From the NCBI RefSeq assembly GCF_013204795.1, contig NZ_JABMKW010000008.1:682001-746000 (forward strand): DNA of 64,000 nucleotides, written 5' to 3'. This document shows, piece after piece, positions 35,980 through 45,182 of this stretch (position 1 is its first letter; each line of letters starts with the position of its first letter). The position numbers and the translations under genes are program-made. This stretch comes from Pedobacter panaciterrae (GTDB lineage: Bacteria; Bacteroidota; Bacteroidia; Sphingobacteriales; Sphingobacteriaceae). The notes beneath the pieces are model-generated. The model was not told the DNA's origin, did not search any database, and saw only the letters and a program-made list of their open reading frames with translations.

Positions 35980-37836
35980 TCATGCTTTTAATGGAATGGA
36001 ATATGAGAATATGGCGCCATTTGGTTCTGCATTCTGTGCCCAAATTCGACCCCCAAGTTTTTGAATAAAATCTTTGCACATGGAAAGGGCTATCCCCGCT
36101 CCATGTTGTGTAGATGAACCGAAGTTACTGGATACTGAAAATAGTTTACTGAGCGTCTGCTCATCCATTCCCCGGCCTTCATCTGTTATGGATATAGTAA
36201 TCAAATGATCGTCCTGTGTGCAACTAATTGTAATTGTCCCACCCTCAGGGGAGAATTTAGCGGCATTAGACAGTAAATTTCGATTAACGAATTGTAGCAT
36301 TTCCTTATCCGATGTTGCAATTACGTATTTTGGTATTTGGTTTGACAATGTTATCTTTTTTGGAGTCATTTGCGGCATAACAATGTCAGCCGATTCGCTA
36401 AAAAGATCATGCAGTACTAGTGTTTCAGCTTTATATTGATAACCGGACAATTGTTGTTTGATCCATTGCAATATGATGTCGAATGACTCCAGCATATCTG
36501 AAGCTCTCTTTTCTATATCACCATAAAACTGTTCCATTTCCTCTTTCGTAAATTCTGGATTGTCCTTCATTAAACCAGCAATGCTTATTGTAGAGATAAG
36601 TGGAGTTCTGAAATCATGTGCTAAAATAGAGAAGAGTTTGTTTTTGAATTCGTCGGTTGCCTGTAGGGTCTTATTTTGTTCCAATATTTGCCGGTTGAGT
36701 TTTCCCAGCTCACTTTCATGTTTACGCGAAACCTGGTATAAGCGATACATGAAAAGGAGTAGAAATAAACTGACTACACAAATGGACACCAGCAGCCATA
36801 TTTTGGTCTTGCTATTTTTATTTATGATACTTAAAACAGCATTATCACCTTGTATGATATTGTATTTAATGTAATCTCCAACAAATTTTTTCAAATTCTC
36901 ATTCTCTTCGGCCATTGTGGTTTCCAGTAGCTTCTGAACGCTGATAATTTTATCCTTATTGCCCAATAATTCAGTAAAGCTTAAAACATCCTGCAATAAT
37001 GGGATCAACGCCACTACATAACCGTTTTCTTTAGCCAATTGATAACTACTCCATGCATAATGCAAAGCACTATCTGGTTGGTTTTTATAATATCGGGCGT
37101 AGGAATTCAACAAGTAAATTTCCTGTTCATTAAGCTCATATTTTCGCGCTTCAGCTAAGGCATCAGCCAGCACCTTTAACGATTCTTTAATACGACCTTT
37201 TTTTAGTAGAAAATCGGATTCTAACTCCTTTACTCCAATTAGCATTCGGTAATCATTATACCTGGAAGCAATTTCCCGAGTTTTATTTATATAGTACTGA
37301 CTACTATCATCAGAAAGAGTTGAATTAGCCATGCAATAATTGGCATACGCCAGGCTCATAATACTGTCTTTACTTCCTGTTCGAATGACCTGTCTCAAAA
37401 GATTAAGAGCTTTTGTAGAATCATTAAGACTTCCATATACATTGCTCATATTTATTGTTACCTGACTAACGTTTGCGCTGTCCTTTTGAGCGCTATAAGC
37501 AGACAATGCTTGGGTTAATAGTTGAAGAGATTCCTGGTACATCCCCCTCATAGCGAAAATAGTCGCTATAACATTATCAGCATCTGCTACTCCTTTCGGA
37601 TATTGTAACCTAGTGGCCATCTCTTTGGCCTTTATACTATAATAAAGAGCGCTATCCAGATTCCGCATATGATAGAGCATTCCTAAGCGGTTTATGGAAT
37701 TGATATAACCGATACTGTCTTTAACAGAAGACAATTTCTGTTTCTCTGCTCTTATTAAATTGGATTGTCCTTGTATTGTGCCATAACAAAATAGTAGGAC
37801 CGGCAAAAAGTAAGGCAATAGTTTTGGTAAGCGCAT
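35980..37836 (-). CDS. TPR sensor histidine kinase
   Basis: This 618-residue protein has a signal peptide (1-23), TPR-like repeats (~40-310), a membrane helix (~346-366), a coiled linker, HisKA with His407 (LAHDFRTPL), and a HATPase with NRNLLSNAAKFS, DEGRG and GAGIALSM. It is HisKA-type, unlike the sensor at 32265. The response-regulator gene lies upstream on the same strand, 106 bp away. It is divergent from the M16-like gene. Confidence 0.88.
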   Translation of the reverse strand: MRLPKLLPYFLPVLLFCYGTIQGQSNLIRAEKQKLSSVKDSIGYINSINRLGMLYHMRNLDSALYYSIKAKEMATRLQYPKGVADADNVIATIFAMRGMYQESLQLLTQALSAYSAQKDSANVSQVTINMSNVYGSLNDSTKALNLLRQVIRTGSKDSIMSLAYANYCMANSTLSDDSSQYYINKTREIASRYNDYRMLIGVKELESDFLLKKGRIKESLKVLADALAEARKYELNEQEIYLLNSYARYYKNQPDSALHYAWSSYQLAKENGYVVALIPLLQDVLSFTELLGNKDKIISVQKLLETTMAEENENLKKFVGDYIKYNIIQGDNAVLSIINKNSKTKIWLLVSICVVSLFLLLFMYRLYQVSRKHESELGKLNRQILEQNKTLQATDEFKNKLFSILAHDFRTPLISTISIAGLMKDNPEFTKEEMEQFYGDIEKRASDMLESFDIILQWIKQQLSGYQYKAETLVLHDLFSESADIVMPQMTPKKITLSNQIPKYVIATSDKEMLQFVNRNLLSNAAKFSPEGGTITISCTQDDHLITISITDEGRGMDEQTLSKLFSVSSNFGSSTQHGAGIALSMCKDFIQKLGGRIWAQNAEPNGAIFSYSIPLKA

Positions 37837-37942
37837 GGTGAAAATAGGAATAGATCAAACTAATTTAGTTTTTAATTTAAATAAACTCAATTGAAAATAG
37901 ACTTATTCATTTCATTTATTTATAGATTGCGCCTTGAGATGG

Positions 37943-38635
37943 TTACAGAATTTGCATCCGTTTATTTAATAGCGGTCTATAGGTGTCAGATACAGGAATC
38001 ATAGTGTGATTGACGATTAATGTGCCCCCCTCAATGGAATCTATTTTTCCAAGGTTAACAATAAAAGACCTGTGCACTTTGAAAAATGTATTTTCGGGTA
38101 ATTTTTGTTCTACAGATTTCAAGGATGAATGGATAGAGTAGTTGGTATTTGAAAGGAAAATTTTTATATAGTCTCCCTTAGCTTCAAAGTATAAAATATC
38201 AGATAATTTAATTCGTTTAATGATATTTGAATCTCGGATAAACACAAATTCATCTGCTTCATTTGCAGCCTGCTTTTTGGTTTTGATCAGATCTCGAGCC
38301 TTTTGTACCGCTTTCAAAAACCGAACAGATCCTATTGGTTTTGTTAAAAAATCAACTACGTTTAAATCAAAAGCTTCTATAGCATAATCTATTTGAGAAG
38401 TAGTAAAAATAATCATAGGGTTTTTACCCTCTAACAATCTTGCTAGCTCAATTCCGCTCATTCTGGGCATCTCAATATCTAAAAAAATGATATCAATATC
38501 GTTGTTAAGAATAATCTGATGGGCTTCGGCGGCATTTGTACATTCACCAACCAAGAATAAGGATGGGTCTAAAGTTATTAATTTCTTTAAAACGGCTCTA
38601 AATACCGCCTGGTCATCTACAATTAAGCAATTCAT
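37943..38635 (-). CDS. LytTR-type response regulator
   Basis: This 230-residue protein has a receiver with Asp53 (IIFLDIEMPRMSG) and the Lys in LTKPIG, then a LytTR domain (~130-228) with YFEAKGDYIKIFL and VHRSFIVNL. It is the first gene of the pair with the TPR kinase downstream. A classical LytTR regulator usually pairs with a LytS-type kinase, so pairing with a HisKA sensor is a less common combination. It is divergent from the M16-like gene 200 bp away, a plausible target. Confidence 0.9.
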   Translation of the reverse strand: MNCLIVDDQAVFRAVLKKLITLDPSLFLVGECTNAAEAHQIILNNDIDIIFLDIEMPRMSGIELARLLEGKNPMIIFTTSQIDYAIEAFDLNVVDFLTKPIGSVRFLKAVQKARDLIKTKKQAANEADEFVFIRDSNIIKRIKLSDILYFEAKGDYIKIFLSNTNYSIHSSLKSVEQKLPENTFFKVHRSFIVNLGKIDSIEGGTLIVNHTMIPVSDTYRPLLNKRMQIL

Positions 38636-38837
38636 CAGAAATAATCTATTTATTAATCCAATATACGTTAATATTTCTATTCAGTAAAGGTACAGCCCGT
38701 ATTAAACATCACTATAAATTATAACGCTTCAAATCCCCATTTCGACGACAGAATTTGCCTTTCTATCTCCTTTTCGTTTCGCAGATCGTGTTTCAGCAAT
38801 AGTTTTGATTAATCAATTCACAAAAATATAAGCTATT

Positions 38838-39437
38838 ATGAAAACTATTAAAAACTTTATCATCGTAATTATTTCAGTATTATCTGTCCAATTAGCCAGT
38901 GCTCAGTCCATTTCAATGAAAGATCCTGTTAGTTTTAAACTAAAAAATGGGTTGACCATAATTGTTGCAGAGAATGGGGAAAGTAAAAAAATATTTGCAG
39001 GTTTTACAGCAGATGAACGAGCAACTGAAAGCAGTAAACCTGGTGTGCAAGAAGTATTTAACGTTATGATGAATTTCAGCGATAAGGGCGGTAATATAGC
39101 TGCAAATACCTCCGATTTTGCTGCCACCTTAATGATATTCTCAAAATCAATACAGGAACCTGCCTTAAACCAAACTTTTTTTGAAACAGCCTTAGCAAAA
39201 GTAATTACTAGTGTGAATGCGAAAGACCGCTATTATCCCGAAACAATTACAGAGGCATCACTTCAGGCTATAACTTTAAACGATATCAAAGCATTTTATA
39301 GTAAGAATATTATTCCTTCAAATGCATATCTGACTATTGTGGGCAACATCTCTGTCTCCGAGGCTAAAGCTTTAGCAAAGAAATCTTTTGGGGAATGGAA
39401 CAACCGTTCTAACTCGGAACTATTGGCTACCAAATAG
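38838..39437 (+). CDS. Internally deleted M16-peptidase-like secreted protein
   Basis: This 199-residue intact frame begins with a signal peptide (to SAQS) and FKLKNGLTIIVAENGE, the N-terminal strand of M16 (insulinase-like) peptidases. It later has DIKAFYSKNIIPSNAYLTIV, the conserved end of an M16 N-domain. Between them the zinc motif HxxEH and much of the domain are absent. Normal M16 proteins have ~400 or more residues. It cannot be an active zinc peptidase; it could be a relic or a non-catalytic partner. It is divergent from a LytTR gene. Confidence 0.65.
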   Translation: MKTIKNFIIVIISVLSVQLASAQSISMKDPVSFKLKNGLTIIVAENGESKKIFAGFTADERATESSKPGVQEVFNVMMNFSDKGGNIAANTSDFAATLMIFSKSIQEPALNQTFFETALAKVITSVNAKDRYYPETITEASLQAITLNDIKAFYSKNIIPSNAYLTIVGNISVSEAKALAKKSFGEWNNRSNSELLATK

Positions 39438-39616
39438 CCTAAATTTAATCGATGAGTTATTGATTAGCTGTACAGAATTATTTTTTTGCAGCTTTTCCTG
39501 TTATGGTATATACAGGTTGATATGAGATTGGATTTAGGCTAGGGCTTTATTTGCATTAAATCAATTCATTACAATAGAGCAATAGGGCTTCGTGAATCGG
39601 CACCACATTCGGGAAT

Positions 39617-39880
39617 ATGTTGGTGCGTGCCACATTTGGTAAATATGGTGTTTTGGTGTTTATCCTAGTACTTACTTTACCGGCTTATATCGAGGAAGGT
39701 TTGTGGGATGGTTTTATATGGAAGGAACACACCAACGTATTTTCTATTTTCTCTTCCCTGCCACAAATAATGGACATCAGCATACTAACTTTTCTAGTCC
39801 CTTTACTTGCACTGTCACAAAGTACGCATTATGTACTGGATGGCTTTATTTGGAAATTGAAAAGCAGTGAGGGAAAATAG
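39617..39880 (+). CDS. Membrane-protein fragment, C-terminal part
   Basis: This 87-residue frame has two hydrophobic segments (12-24 and 49-66) and ends HYVLDGFIWKLK. That closing sequence resembles the end of larger multi-helix Bacteroidota membrane proteins, where H-Y-x-L-D-x-F-I-W is conserved. I therefore read it as a truncated remnant; upstream sequence has stops. It may also be a genuine small gene. Confidence 0.35.
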   Translation: MLVRATFGKYGVLVFILVLTLPAYIEEGLWDGFIWKEHTNVFSIFSSLPQIMDISILTFLVPLLALSQSTHYVLDGFIWKLKSSEGK

Positions 39881-40000
39881 CCTAAAACATCCGCTCATTT
39901 TTTCTTGTAAATCTCCATTATGATCGATAAAATGACCTCTAGGTGTTGCAAGGGACTCCCAGCTACCCCGCATAGACTAATATTAAAATCAACTAAAAAT

Positions 40001-40031
40001 CTGAAAATCAACTGATTTCAGGTTTTTTTTT
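40001..40031 (+). terminator. Intrinsic terminator
   Basis: CTGAAAATCA followed by TGATTTCAG forms a short stem with a single bulge and is followed at once by a run of nine or more Ts. It terminates plus-strand transcripts from the membrane-fragment region before the convergent glycerate-kinase operon. Confidence 0.6.
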
Positions 40032-40153
40032 GTTTTCCGACCAGAAGCAAAATATGTAGCTTTTCTCACCATTCTGGTGAGCAGTGGCCATTATCACTTA
40101 AACATGCATCATGATAACATAAATGTAGTGATCAGTTCCTGATGCCTTTTATT

Positions 40154-41302
40154 TCAGCTTCTTTTCTCTGGCATCAAGACCAGCATATTGCCCAATGTTT
40201 CGGCTGTCCGTGTAAGGTTATCTGCTGTACATGCCAACGCAGTTGTGAGATCGTCTGGCTGGTTTCCAATAGGCATTAATACATCGAAATATGCCTGTAA
40301 ATTTACATTCCGTTTCAGTGGCACCTTCCCCGCGAAGGCAACCACAGGCAGCCCTTTAAGTTTGGCACGGTATGCTACGCCAAAAGGCCCTTTTCCCTGT
40401 AAGGTTTGCGCATCAATACTCCCTTCCCCGGTGATGACCAGATCTGCCCGCTCCAGTGAAGAATTAAAATCTGTAAGTGAAAGAAAATGATCTATTCCAT
40501 TTACCAGTCGGGCATTCAGAAATGCATATAAGCCTGCAGCTGCGCCTCCTGCAGTGCCTCCGTACTTTATCGCAGCCATATCCCTGCCTGTATGGTGTAA
40601 AACCACGCCTGAAAGTTTGTTAAGCGCCTGGTCCAATTTTTTTACCTCATCCGGGGAGGCACCTTTTTGCGGGCCGAATACAGCCGCAGATCCCTGGTTA
40701 CCTAGTAGCATATTGTCTACATCGCACAAAACAATCACTTCACATTTCAATATTCTTTCGTCAAGGGCTGAAAGGTCAATAGTCGCTAAATCTCTAAGAT
40801 CCTCAGGAAGAATGGCTAACTCATTGCCGTTCGCTGCTAAGAAACGGACACCAAGGGCACGCAAAATGCCGGTGCCACCATCCACAGTAGCTGAGCCACC
40901 CATGCCGATTATAATTTTTTCAACCCCCTGGTCAAGTGCTTTTCTGATCATTTCCCCTGTACCGGAAGAATTGGCACGCAAAGGGTTAAGCTCTTCGGGT
41001 TTAAGTAACCTTATTCCTGATGCGTCTGCCATTTCTATAACGGCTGTTGCACCATTATCGATCAGGCCAAATACAGCATTTATTGGTCTGCCCAGCGCAT
41101 CGTGTACTGCCACATCCAATAATGTGCCTTTGCATTTTTTTATAATTAAGGTTGCTGTACCATCCCCGCCATCTGCTACCGGGAAACACTCAGTGGTCAC
41201 ACCGGCCTTACTTCGCCTTAAACCTTCCTGAATAGCAAACGCAGCTTCTTCGGCATTCAGACTGTGTTTAAAGGCATTGGGGGAAATCAGGATGTGCATC
41301 AT
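40154..41302 (-). CDS. Glycerate kinase (GlxK/GarK type)
   Basis: This 382-residue protein has the two-domain glycerate kinase fold: an N-terminal ISPNAFKHSL, FPVADGGDGTA, GMGGSATVDGG (Gly-rich nucleotide loop) and ITGEGSIDAQT near the C-terminus. It phosphorylates D-glycerate to 2-phosphoglycerate with ATP. It lies 8 bp after the hydroxyacid dehydrogenase on the same strand, so glyoxylate or hydroxypyruvate reduction and glycerate phosphorylation are encoded together. All conserved blocks are intact. Confidence 0.9.
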   Translation of the reverse strand: MMHILISPNAFKHSLNAEEAAFAIQEGLRRSKAGVTTECFPVADGGDGTATLIIKKCKGTLLDVAVHDALGRPINAVFGLIDNGATAVIEMADASGIRLLKPEELNPLRANSSGTGEMIRKALDQGVEKIIIGMGGSATVDGGTGILRALGVRFLAANGNELAILPEDLRDLATIDLSALDERILKCEVIVLCDVDNMLLGNQGSAAVFGPQKGASPDEVKKLDQALNKLSGVVLHHTGRDMAAIKYGGTAGGAAAGLYAFLNARLVNGIDHFLSLTDFNSSLERADLVITGEGSIDAQTLQGKGPFGVAYRAKLKGLPVVAFAGKVPLKRNVNLQAYFDVLMPIGNQPDDLTTALACTADNLTRTAETLGNMLVLMPEKRS

Positions 41303-41310
41303 GTCTTCAG

Positions 41311-42270
41311 TTACAAGTTTACCACGTTTACAGGATTCCCATTTTTATATGCATTCAAATTGGCAATAGTTACCTCCATTAACCTGGCTCTCGCTTCTTT
41401 TGTTGCCCAGGCGATGTGAGGTGTAATGATGCAGTTTTTTGCACCGAAAAGCGGGTTGTCCTTCGCAGGCGGCTCAACAGAAAGCACATCGAGGCCCGCT
41501 CCGGCAATTTTACTGTTGTTCAATGCTTCGGCAAGATCTTCTTCGATAATGATAGGGCCCCTTGAGGTATTCAAAAGAAAAGCGCTGCTTTTCATTCGCT
41601 GTAAGTTTTCTTTATTGATGAGCCCTTTGGTTTCAGGTGTTAGAGGGCAATGGATACTGACAACATCTGACTGCTCCAGCAGTTCGGGTATTTCTGCCCA
41701 TTTAAAATTACTGCGGTGAGACTGATCTGTCCGGTTCCGGCTTGTTCCAATAACTTTCATTCCAAATGCGGCGGCCACATCAGCAACCTGCCGGCCTATA
41801 TCACCAAATCCGATAATCCCCATTGTTTTTCCTGTCAGTTCAACCAGCGGATAATCCCAGAAGCAAAAGTCGGGAGCGGAAGCCCAGCGGCCGGAGGTTA
41901 CCGCATCACTATGGCGCTGTACATGTAGGCAAAGTTCCAGTAAAAGGCCAAAGGTTAGTTGCACGACAGACGGAGTACCATAACCTGGTACATTACTTAC
42001 TGTTATCCCCTTTTCCCTGGCCACTGCGGTATCCACAATATTATAACCAGTGGCCAGGACTCCAATGTATCTTAAGTCCGGAAGACTGTTTAATGCCTCA
42101 GCGTTTACCGGTGTTTTATTGGTAAATATAACATCTGCCCCTTTTGTGCGTTCAACAACTTTGTCTACTGGGGTGCGATCGTACAGGGTTACTTCACCAA
42201 ATTGTTTTAACTCGTCCCAGCTCAGGTCCCCTGGATTCAGTGTATATCCGTCTAGTATTACGATTTTCAT
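41311..42270 (-). CDS. D-2-hydroxyacid dehydrogenase, glycerate dehydrogenase-like
   Basis: This 319-residue protein has the NAD-binding segment MGIIGFGDIGRQVADVA (GxGxxG near 150), the catalytic triad region with Arg in TSRGP, Glu in SVEPP and His in ITPHIAW. It is a cytoplasmic reductase of the HprA/GhrB type. Its gene is preceded by a 67-residue membrane-protein gene (ATGA overlap) and followed by glycerate kinase, supporting a hydroxypyruvate/glycerate role. The exact substrate is inferred from the kinase neighbour. Confidence 0.88.
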   Translation of the reverse strand: MKIVILDGYTLNPGDLSWDELKQFGEVTLYDRTPVDKVVERTKGADVIFTNKTPVNAEALNSLPDLRYIGVLATGYNIVDTAVAREKGITVSNVPGYGTPSVVQLTFGLLLELCLHVQRHSDAVTSGRWASAPDFCFWDYPLVELTGKTMGIIGFGDIGRQVADVAAAFGMKVIGTSRNRTDQSHRSNFKWAEIPELLEQSDVVSIHCPLTPETKGLINKENLQRMKSSAFLLNTSRGPIIIEEDLAEALNNSKIAGAGLDVLSVEPPAKDNPLFGAKNCIITPHIAWATKEARARLMEVTIANLNAYKNGNPVNVVNL

Positions 42271-42470
42271 AAAATACTGTCACGACTATTTTGTTTCCCG
42301 TATTTTCTTACTGACCTATTCACATAAAAGCAATAAAGCCAAACTGCTAATGATATTATAAAGGTTGGTGCAAGATATTTTATCGGGTAAAGGAGTTTAG
42401 TAGTAAGATCAAAACCGCCTACTCCCATTAGTCCAGCAAATAGCATTTCTTTAGATTTTATATTTACCAT
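42267..42470 (-). CDS. Small membrane protein coupled to the dehydrogenase
   Basis: This 67-residue protein has one or two hydrophobic segments (about 10-15 and 33-48) and a basic C-terminus (NRSVRKYGKQNSRDS). Its TGA overlaps the dehydrogenase ATG as ATGA at 42267-42270, so it is probably translated and first in the operon. No family was recognised. It may be unrelated in function to the enzymes. Confidence 0.5.
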   Translation of the reverse strand: MVNIKSKEMLFAGLMGVGGFDLTTKLLYPIKYLAPTFIISLAVWLYCFYVNRSVRKYGKQNSRDSIL

Positions 42471-42600
42471 ATTAATTTATATTGGTTTACTAAAGATAAC
42501 AATTATTTAAAATACAAAACTGGTTGCGTTTTTAAACGAAGTTGAAAATATTTCTCATTATATAGTTTCCTGAAGCAGTACTAACAACTACTATCAAAGC

Positions 42601-42699
42601 ATGCATTTATCACTTGTTTTAATAGCATTATTGTCTGTAGCGTTTTGTATTCTCAACTCGTATAGATACCAACAGACAGAAATCACAATAAAATCTTAA
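42601..42699 (+). CDS. Tiny membrane peptide
   Basis: A 32-codon frame, MHLSLVLIALLSVAFCILNS, forms a single hydrophobic helix with a short polar tail. It ends 5 nt before the next membrane-protein gene. Short length makes it uncertain. Confidence 0.3.
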   Translation: MHLSLVLIALLSVAFCILNSYRYQQTEITIKS

Positions 42700-42704
42700 A
42701 ATCT

Positions 42705-42938
42705 ATGCTTAGAACAAGGTACTATCTAATCTCATTGCTTTTGTTTCTGATCTGCCTTTCTGCCACCCTTATGTTGAGGGCTATTGTAGATCTGGATGAA
42801 GCTATCGCTGCTGTAAAAATTATATTTTTGCCTGCTTTGGTGTGCCTTCTGGTTATGTTGCTACTGCCATTGTCCATATACCTTTTGTACAAAGGGAATA
42901 ATGCAGGTAAGGTCAAAAAGCACATTAGATTTCGATAG
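42705..42938 (+). CDS. Small two-helix membrane protein
   Basis: This 77-residue protein has hydrophobic segments at about 6-26 and 37-62 and a basic tail (KVKKHIRFR) that would face the cytoplasm. No family was recognised. It is the second of a possible tandem pair with the tiny peptide before it. Confidence 0.45.
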   Translation: MLRTRYYLISLLLFLICLSATLMLRAIVDLDEAIAAVKIIFLPALVCLLVMLLLPLSIYLLYKGNNAGKVKKHIRFR

Positions 42939-43116
42939 TGATGATAACAGTACAATCGAAGGCCAGATAGATTGTTTAGAAATTGCAGTAAATTATTGTT
43001 GTTCAGTTAGATAATGGCTTTATATCCAATTAATCTTTGTATTTTAGATAACCAGGCTTCAGTAGAATTTTCCGGGGGCACGACCAATTATTAAAACTGA
43101 CAATTAATAGAAAAAA

Positions 43117-44157
43117 ATGAAACCGCAAACTAATCAGCCATCGCCTGAAAACATTATGAAAATTGGAACAGGCTTTTGGGCTTCAAAAATTCTTTTGACC
43201 GCTGTGAGTTTTCAATTATTCAGCAAGCTTTCGGAAAAGAAAACTATGAAAGCCAAAGATGTCAAAGAAACTTTAGGACTTAAATGTACAGACAGAAATG
43301 TTTATGATTTTTTAGATACGTTAACTGTATTTGGTTTTTTAACGCGTGAAGGTATTTTGGAAACAGCCATTTATTCGAATGCCATTGATGCAGATACATT
43401 TTTAGATATAAATAAGCCGTCCTATATTGGAGGTATCCTTGAAATGATGAACAATCGTTTATATGGATTTTGGGGTAATTTAGGCGAGGGGCTGCTTACG
43501 GGACTTCCTCAAAACGAAGCCAAAAGAAGTGAGGATTTTTTCGGTTTAATATATGAGGACCCTGAAAAATTAAAAGAATTTACCAATGCAATGAGCGGCA
43601 TTCAAATGGGGAATTTTATGACCTTTGCTCAAAAATTTGAATTTCAAAAATATAATACATTAGTTGATATAGGCGGTTCAGCCGGGTTGCTTTCGCTTAT
43701 GGTTGCAAAATATAACCCTCATATGCATTGTACAAGTTTTGACCTGCCTCCGGTTGAGCCTATTGCAAACGCTACCATCCAGCAATTCGGATTATCAGAT
43801 CGTGTAAAAGCCGCAAGCGGCGACTTCTTTACCATGCCAATACCCAATGCCGAGGTTGTGGTAATGGGGAACATCCTGCACGACTGGGACGAAGAAAATA
43901 AAATTTCTTTAATGAAAAAAGCTTATGATGCTCTCCCAGCTAATGGGGCATTTGTAGCTATTGAAGGCATCATAGATGACGAAAGAAAGCAAAATGTTTT
44001 TGGTATGATGATGAGTTTAAATATGCTGATTGAAACAGGAACGGGATTTGATTATACATTTGCAGACTTTAACAGATGGGCTAATATTGTCGGATTTAGA
44101 ACCACCTCACTTCTTCCATTAGCAGGGCCATCAAGCGCGGCAATAGCCTATAAATAA
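43117..44157 (+). CDS. SAM-dependent O-methyltransferase (family 2)
   Basis: This 346-residue protein has an N-terminal winged-helix dimerisation region with SKLSEKKTMKAKDV, motif I LVDIGGSAGLLSL, a SAM-acidic residue in SFDLPP, SGDFF and the catalytic-type HDWDEE. This is the plan of methyltransferases such as those of plant and polyketide or carotenoid pathways. The acceptor is unknown. The gene is monocistronic and not clearly tied to the RiPP locus 8 kb away. Confidence 0.85.
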   Translation: MKPQTNQPSPENIMKIGTGFWASKILLTAVSFQLFSKLSEKKTMKAKDVKETLGLKCTDRNVYDFLDTLTVFGFLTREGILETAIYSNAIDADTFLDINKPSYIGGILEMMNNRLYGFWGNLGEGLLTGLPQNEAKRSEDFFGLIYEDPEKLKEFTNAMSGIQMGNFMTFAQKFEFQKYNTLVDIGGSAGLLSLMVAKYNPHMHCTSFDLPPVEPIANATIQQFGLSDRVKAASGDFFTMPIPNAEVVVMGNILHDWDEENKISLMKKAYDALPANGAFVAIEGIIDDERKQNVFGMMMSLNMLIETGTGFDYTFADFNRWANIVGFRTTSLLPLAGPSSAAIAYK

Positions 44158-44501
44158 ACTTGCATTAACATTTTACCTGCTTTATTCTATGAACATTCTT
44201 GCTAACTGTCCATGCGTGCCTTAGGTATTTGTAATTCATGAGGAATGTGCGATATCTTTGCTAAACGGGTGCTCTGGTGTAAAAAAGTTAACAAACTATA
44301 GTTTAGGTGGTGGTTTTATTAGTCTTATGCTTGATGTGTAGTGAACTTTGCTTTATTTTTTACTAAAAAATCATTCCAATGTCAATATTGAGGAAGGATT
44401 TTTAATCAGAGGTATTAAAAAGCAGAGGTATAGTGCTATTTATGTTAAATGAGCGCAGGGAATATTATAAATATTTATAGATTTGGTTGATATAGGTGAA
44501 G
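44158..44501. other. Upstream region of the first ECF sigma gene
   Basis: No gene is seen. A TTGCTTTATTTTTT element and A/T-rich spacer precede the sigma gene; no definite promoter could be set. Confidence 0.3.
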
Positions 44502-45083
44502 ATGTGCCCTGAAAGTCTAAATAGTATCGGAGACCATGAGCTCTTGCTCCAACTGAGTGAGGGTAATAAGTATGCGTTTGACATTTTATACAACAGATAC
44601 TGGAAGCTCGTTTTTAATACTGCCTTTAAAAGGCTAAATGATATGGAACGGTCTCAGGATATTGCTCAGGATGTATTTGTTCAGCTTTGGATCAGGGGTA
44701 CAGCAAGTCCTATTGAAAACCTTCCTGCTTATTTAAATGTTGCGGCCAGAAATGGGGTATTTAAACATCTCGAGAAAGAGGGTAAGTATGCGGCGCTTCC
44801 CGATACTGCAGCTGAACTTGAAGGCGTGCTCGGTGATGCTGATGCGAAAATATTACATGACGAATTTCTTGAAGCTTTTGATCAGCTGATTGAAAGCCTC
44901 CCTTCGCAACAGCGTATCATCTTCAGAATGCGTTTTGAAGATGATTTAAGTAGCAAGGAAATTGCTGAGAGGCTGCAGATTTCTCCAAAAACAGTGCGAA
45001 ATCAATTAGGCAAGGCTTTGAATAAGCTCAGAACATCGTTAATGCTCTTTTATGCAGTTATGTTATACTATCAGGCACGGTAA
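44502..45083 (+). CDS. ECF sigma factor (RNA polymerase sigma-70 family)
   Basis: I take the ATG at 44502 (193 residues); a GTG two codons earlier is also possible. Region 2 has FDILYNRYWKLVFNTAFKRL and QDIAQDVFVQLW, and region 4 has LPSQQRIIFRMRFEDDLS and EIAERLQISPKTVRNQLGKA. Such sigma factors are freed by signals through an adjacent FecR and a TonB receptor. The FecR and SusC genes follow directly, making this the control element for the unit at 46.5-54.9 kb. Confidence 0.92.
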   Translation: MCPESLNSIGDHELLLQLSEGNKYAFDILYNRYWKLVFNTAFKRLNDMERSQDIAQDVFVQLWIRGTASPIENLPAYLNVAARNGVFKHLEKEGKYAALPDTAAELEGVLGDADAKILHDEFLEAFDQLIESLPSQQRIIFRMRFEDDLSSKEIAERLQISPKTVRNQLGKALNKLRTSLMLFYAVMLYYQAR

Positions 45084-45182
45084 AAAAGCGGCTTCTTCAT
45101 TGATGTAATGTAAAAAAATAAAAATTTTTTTACCGCGTGGGCTAATTTGAGTTTTTCGACTCATATAAGTATAAAACGGATC

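Noticed and set aside
40554..41231. Plus-strand frame of 225 codons
   Set aside because: It is the complement of the glycerate kinase gene, which has all conserved motifs.
42722..42955. Minus-strand frame of 77 codons
   Set aside because: It mirrors the hydrophobic plus-strand gene at 42705-42938; hydrophobic helices on one strand often leave the other open.
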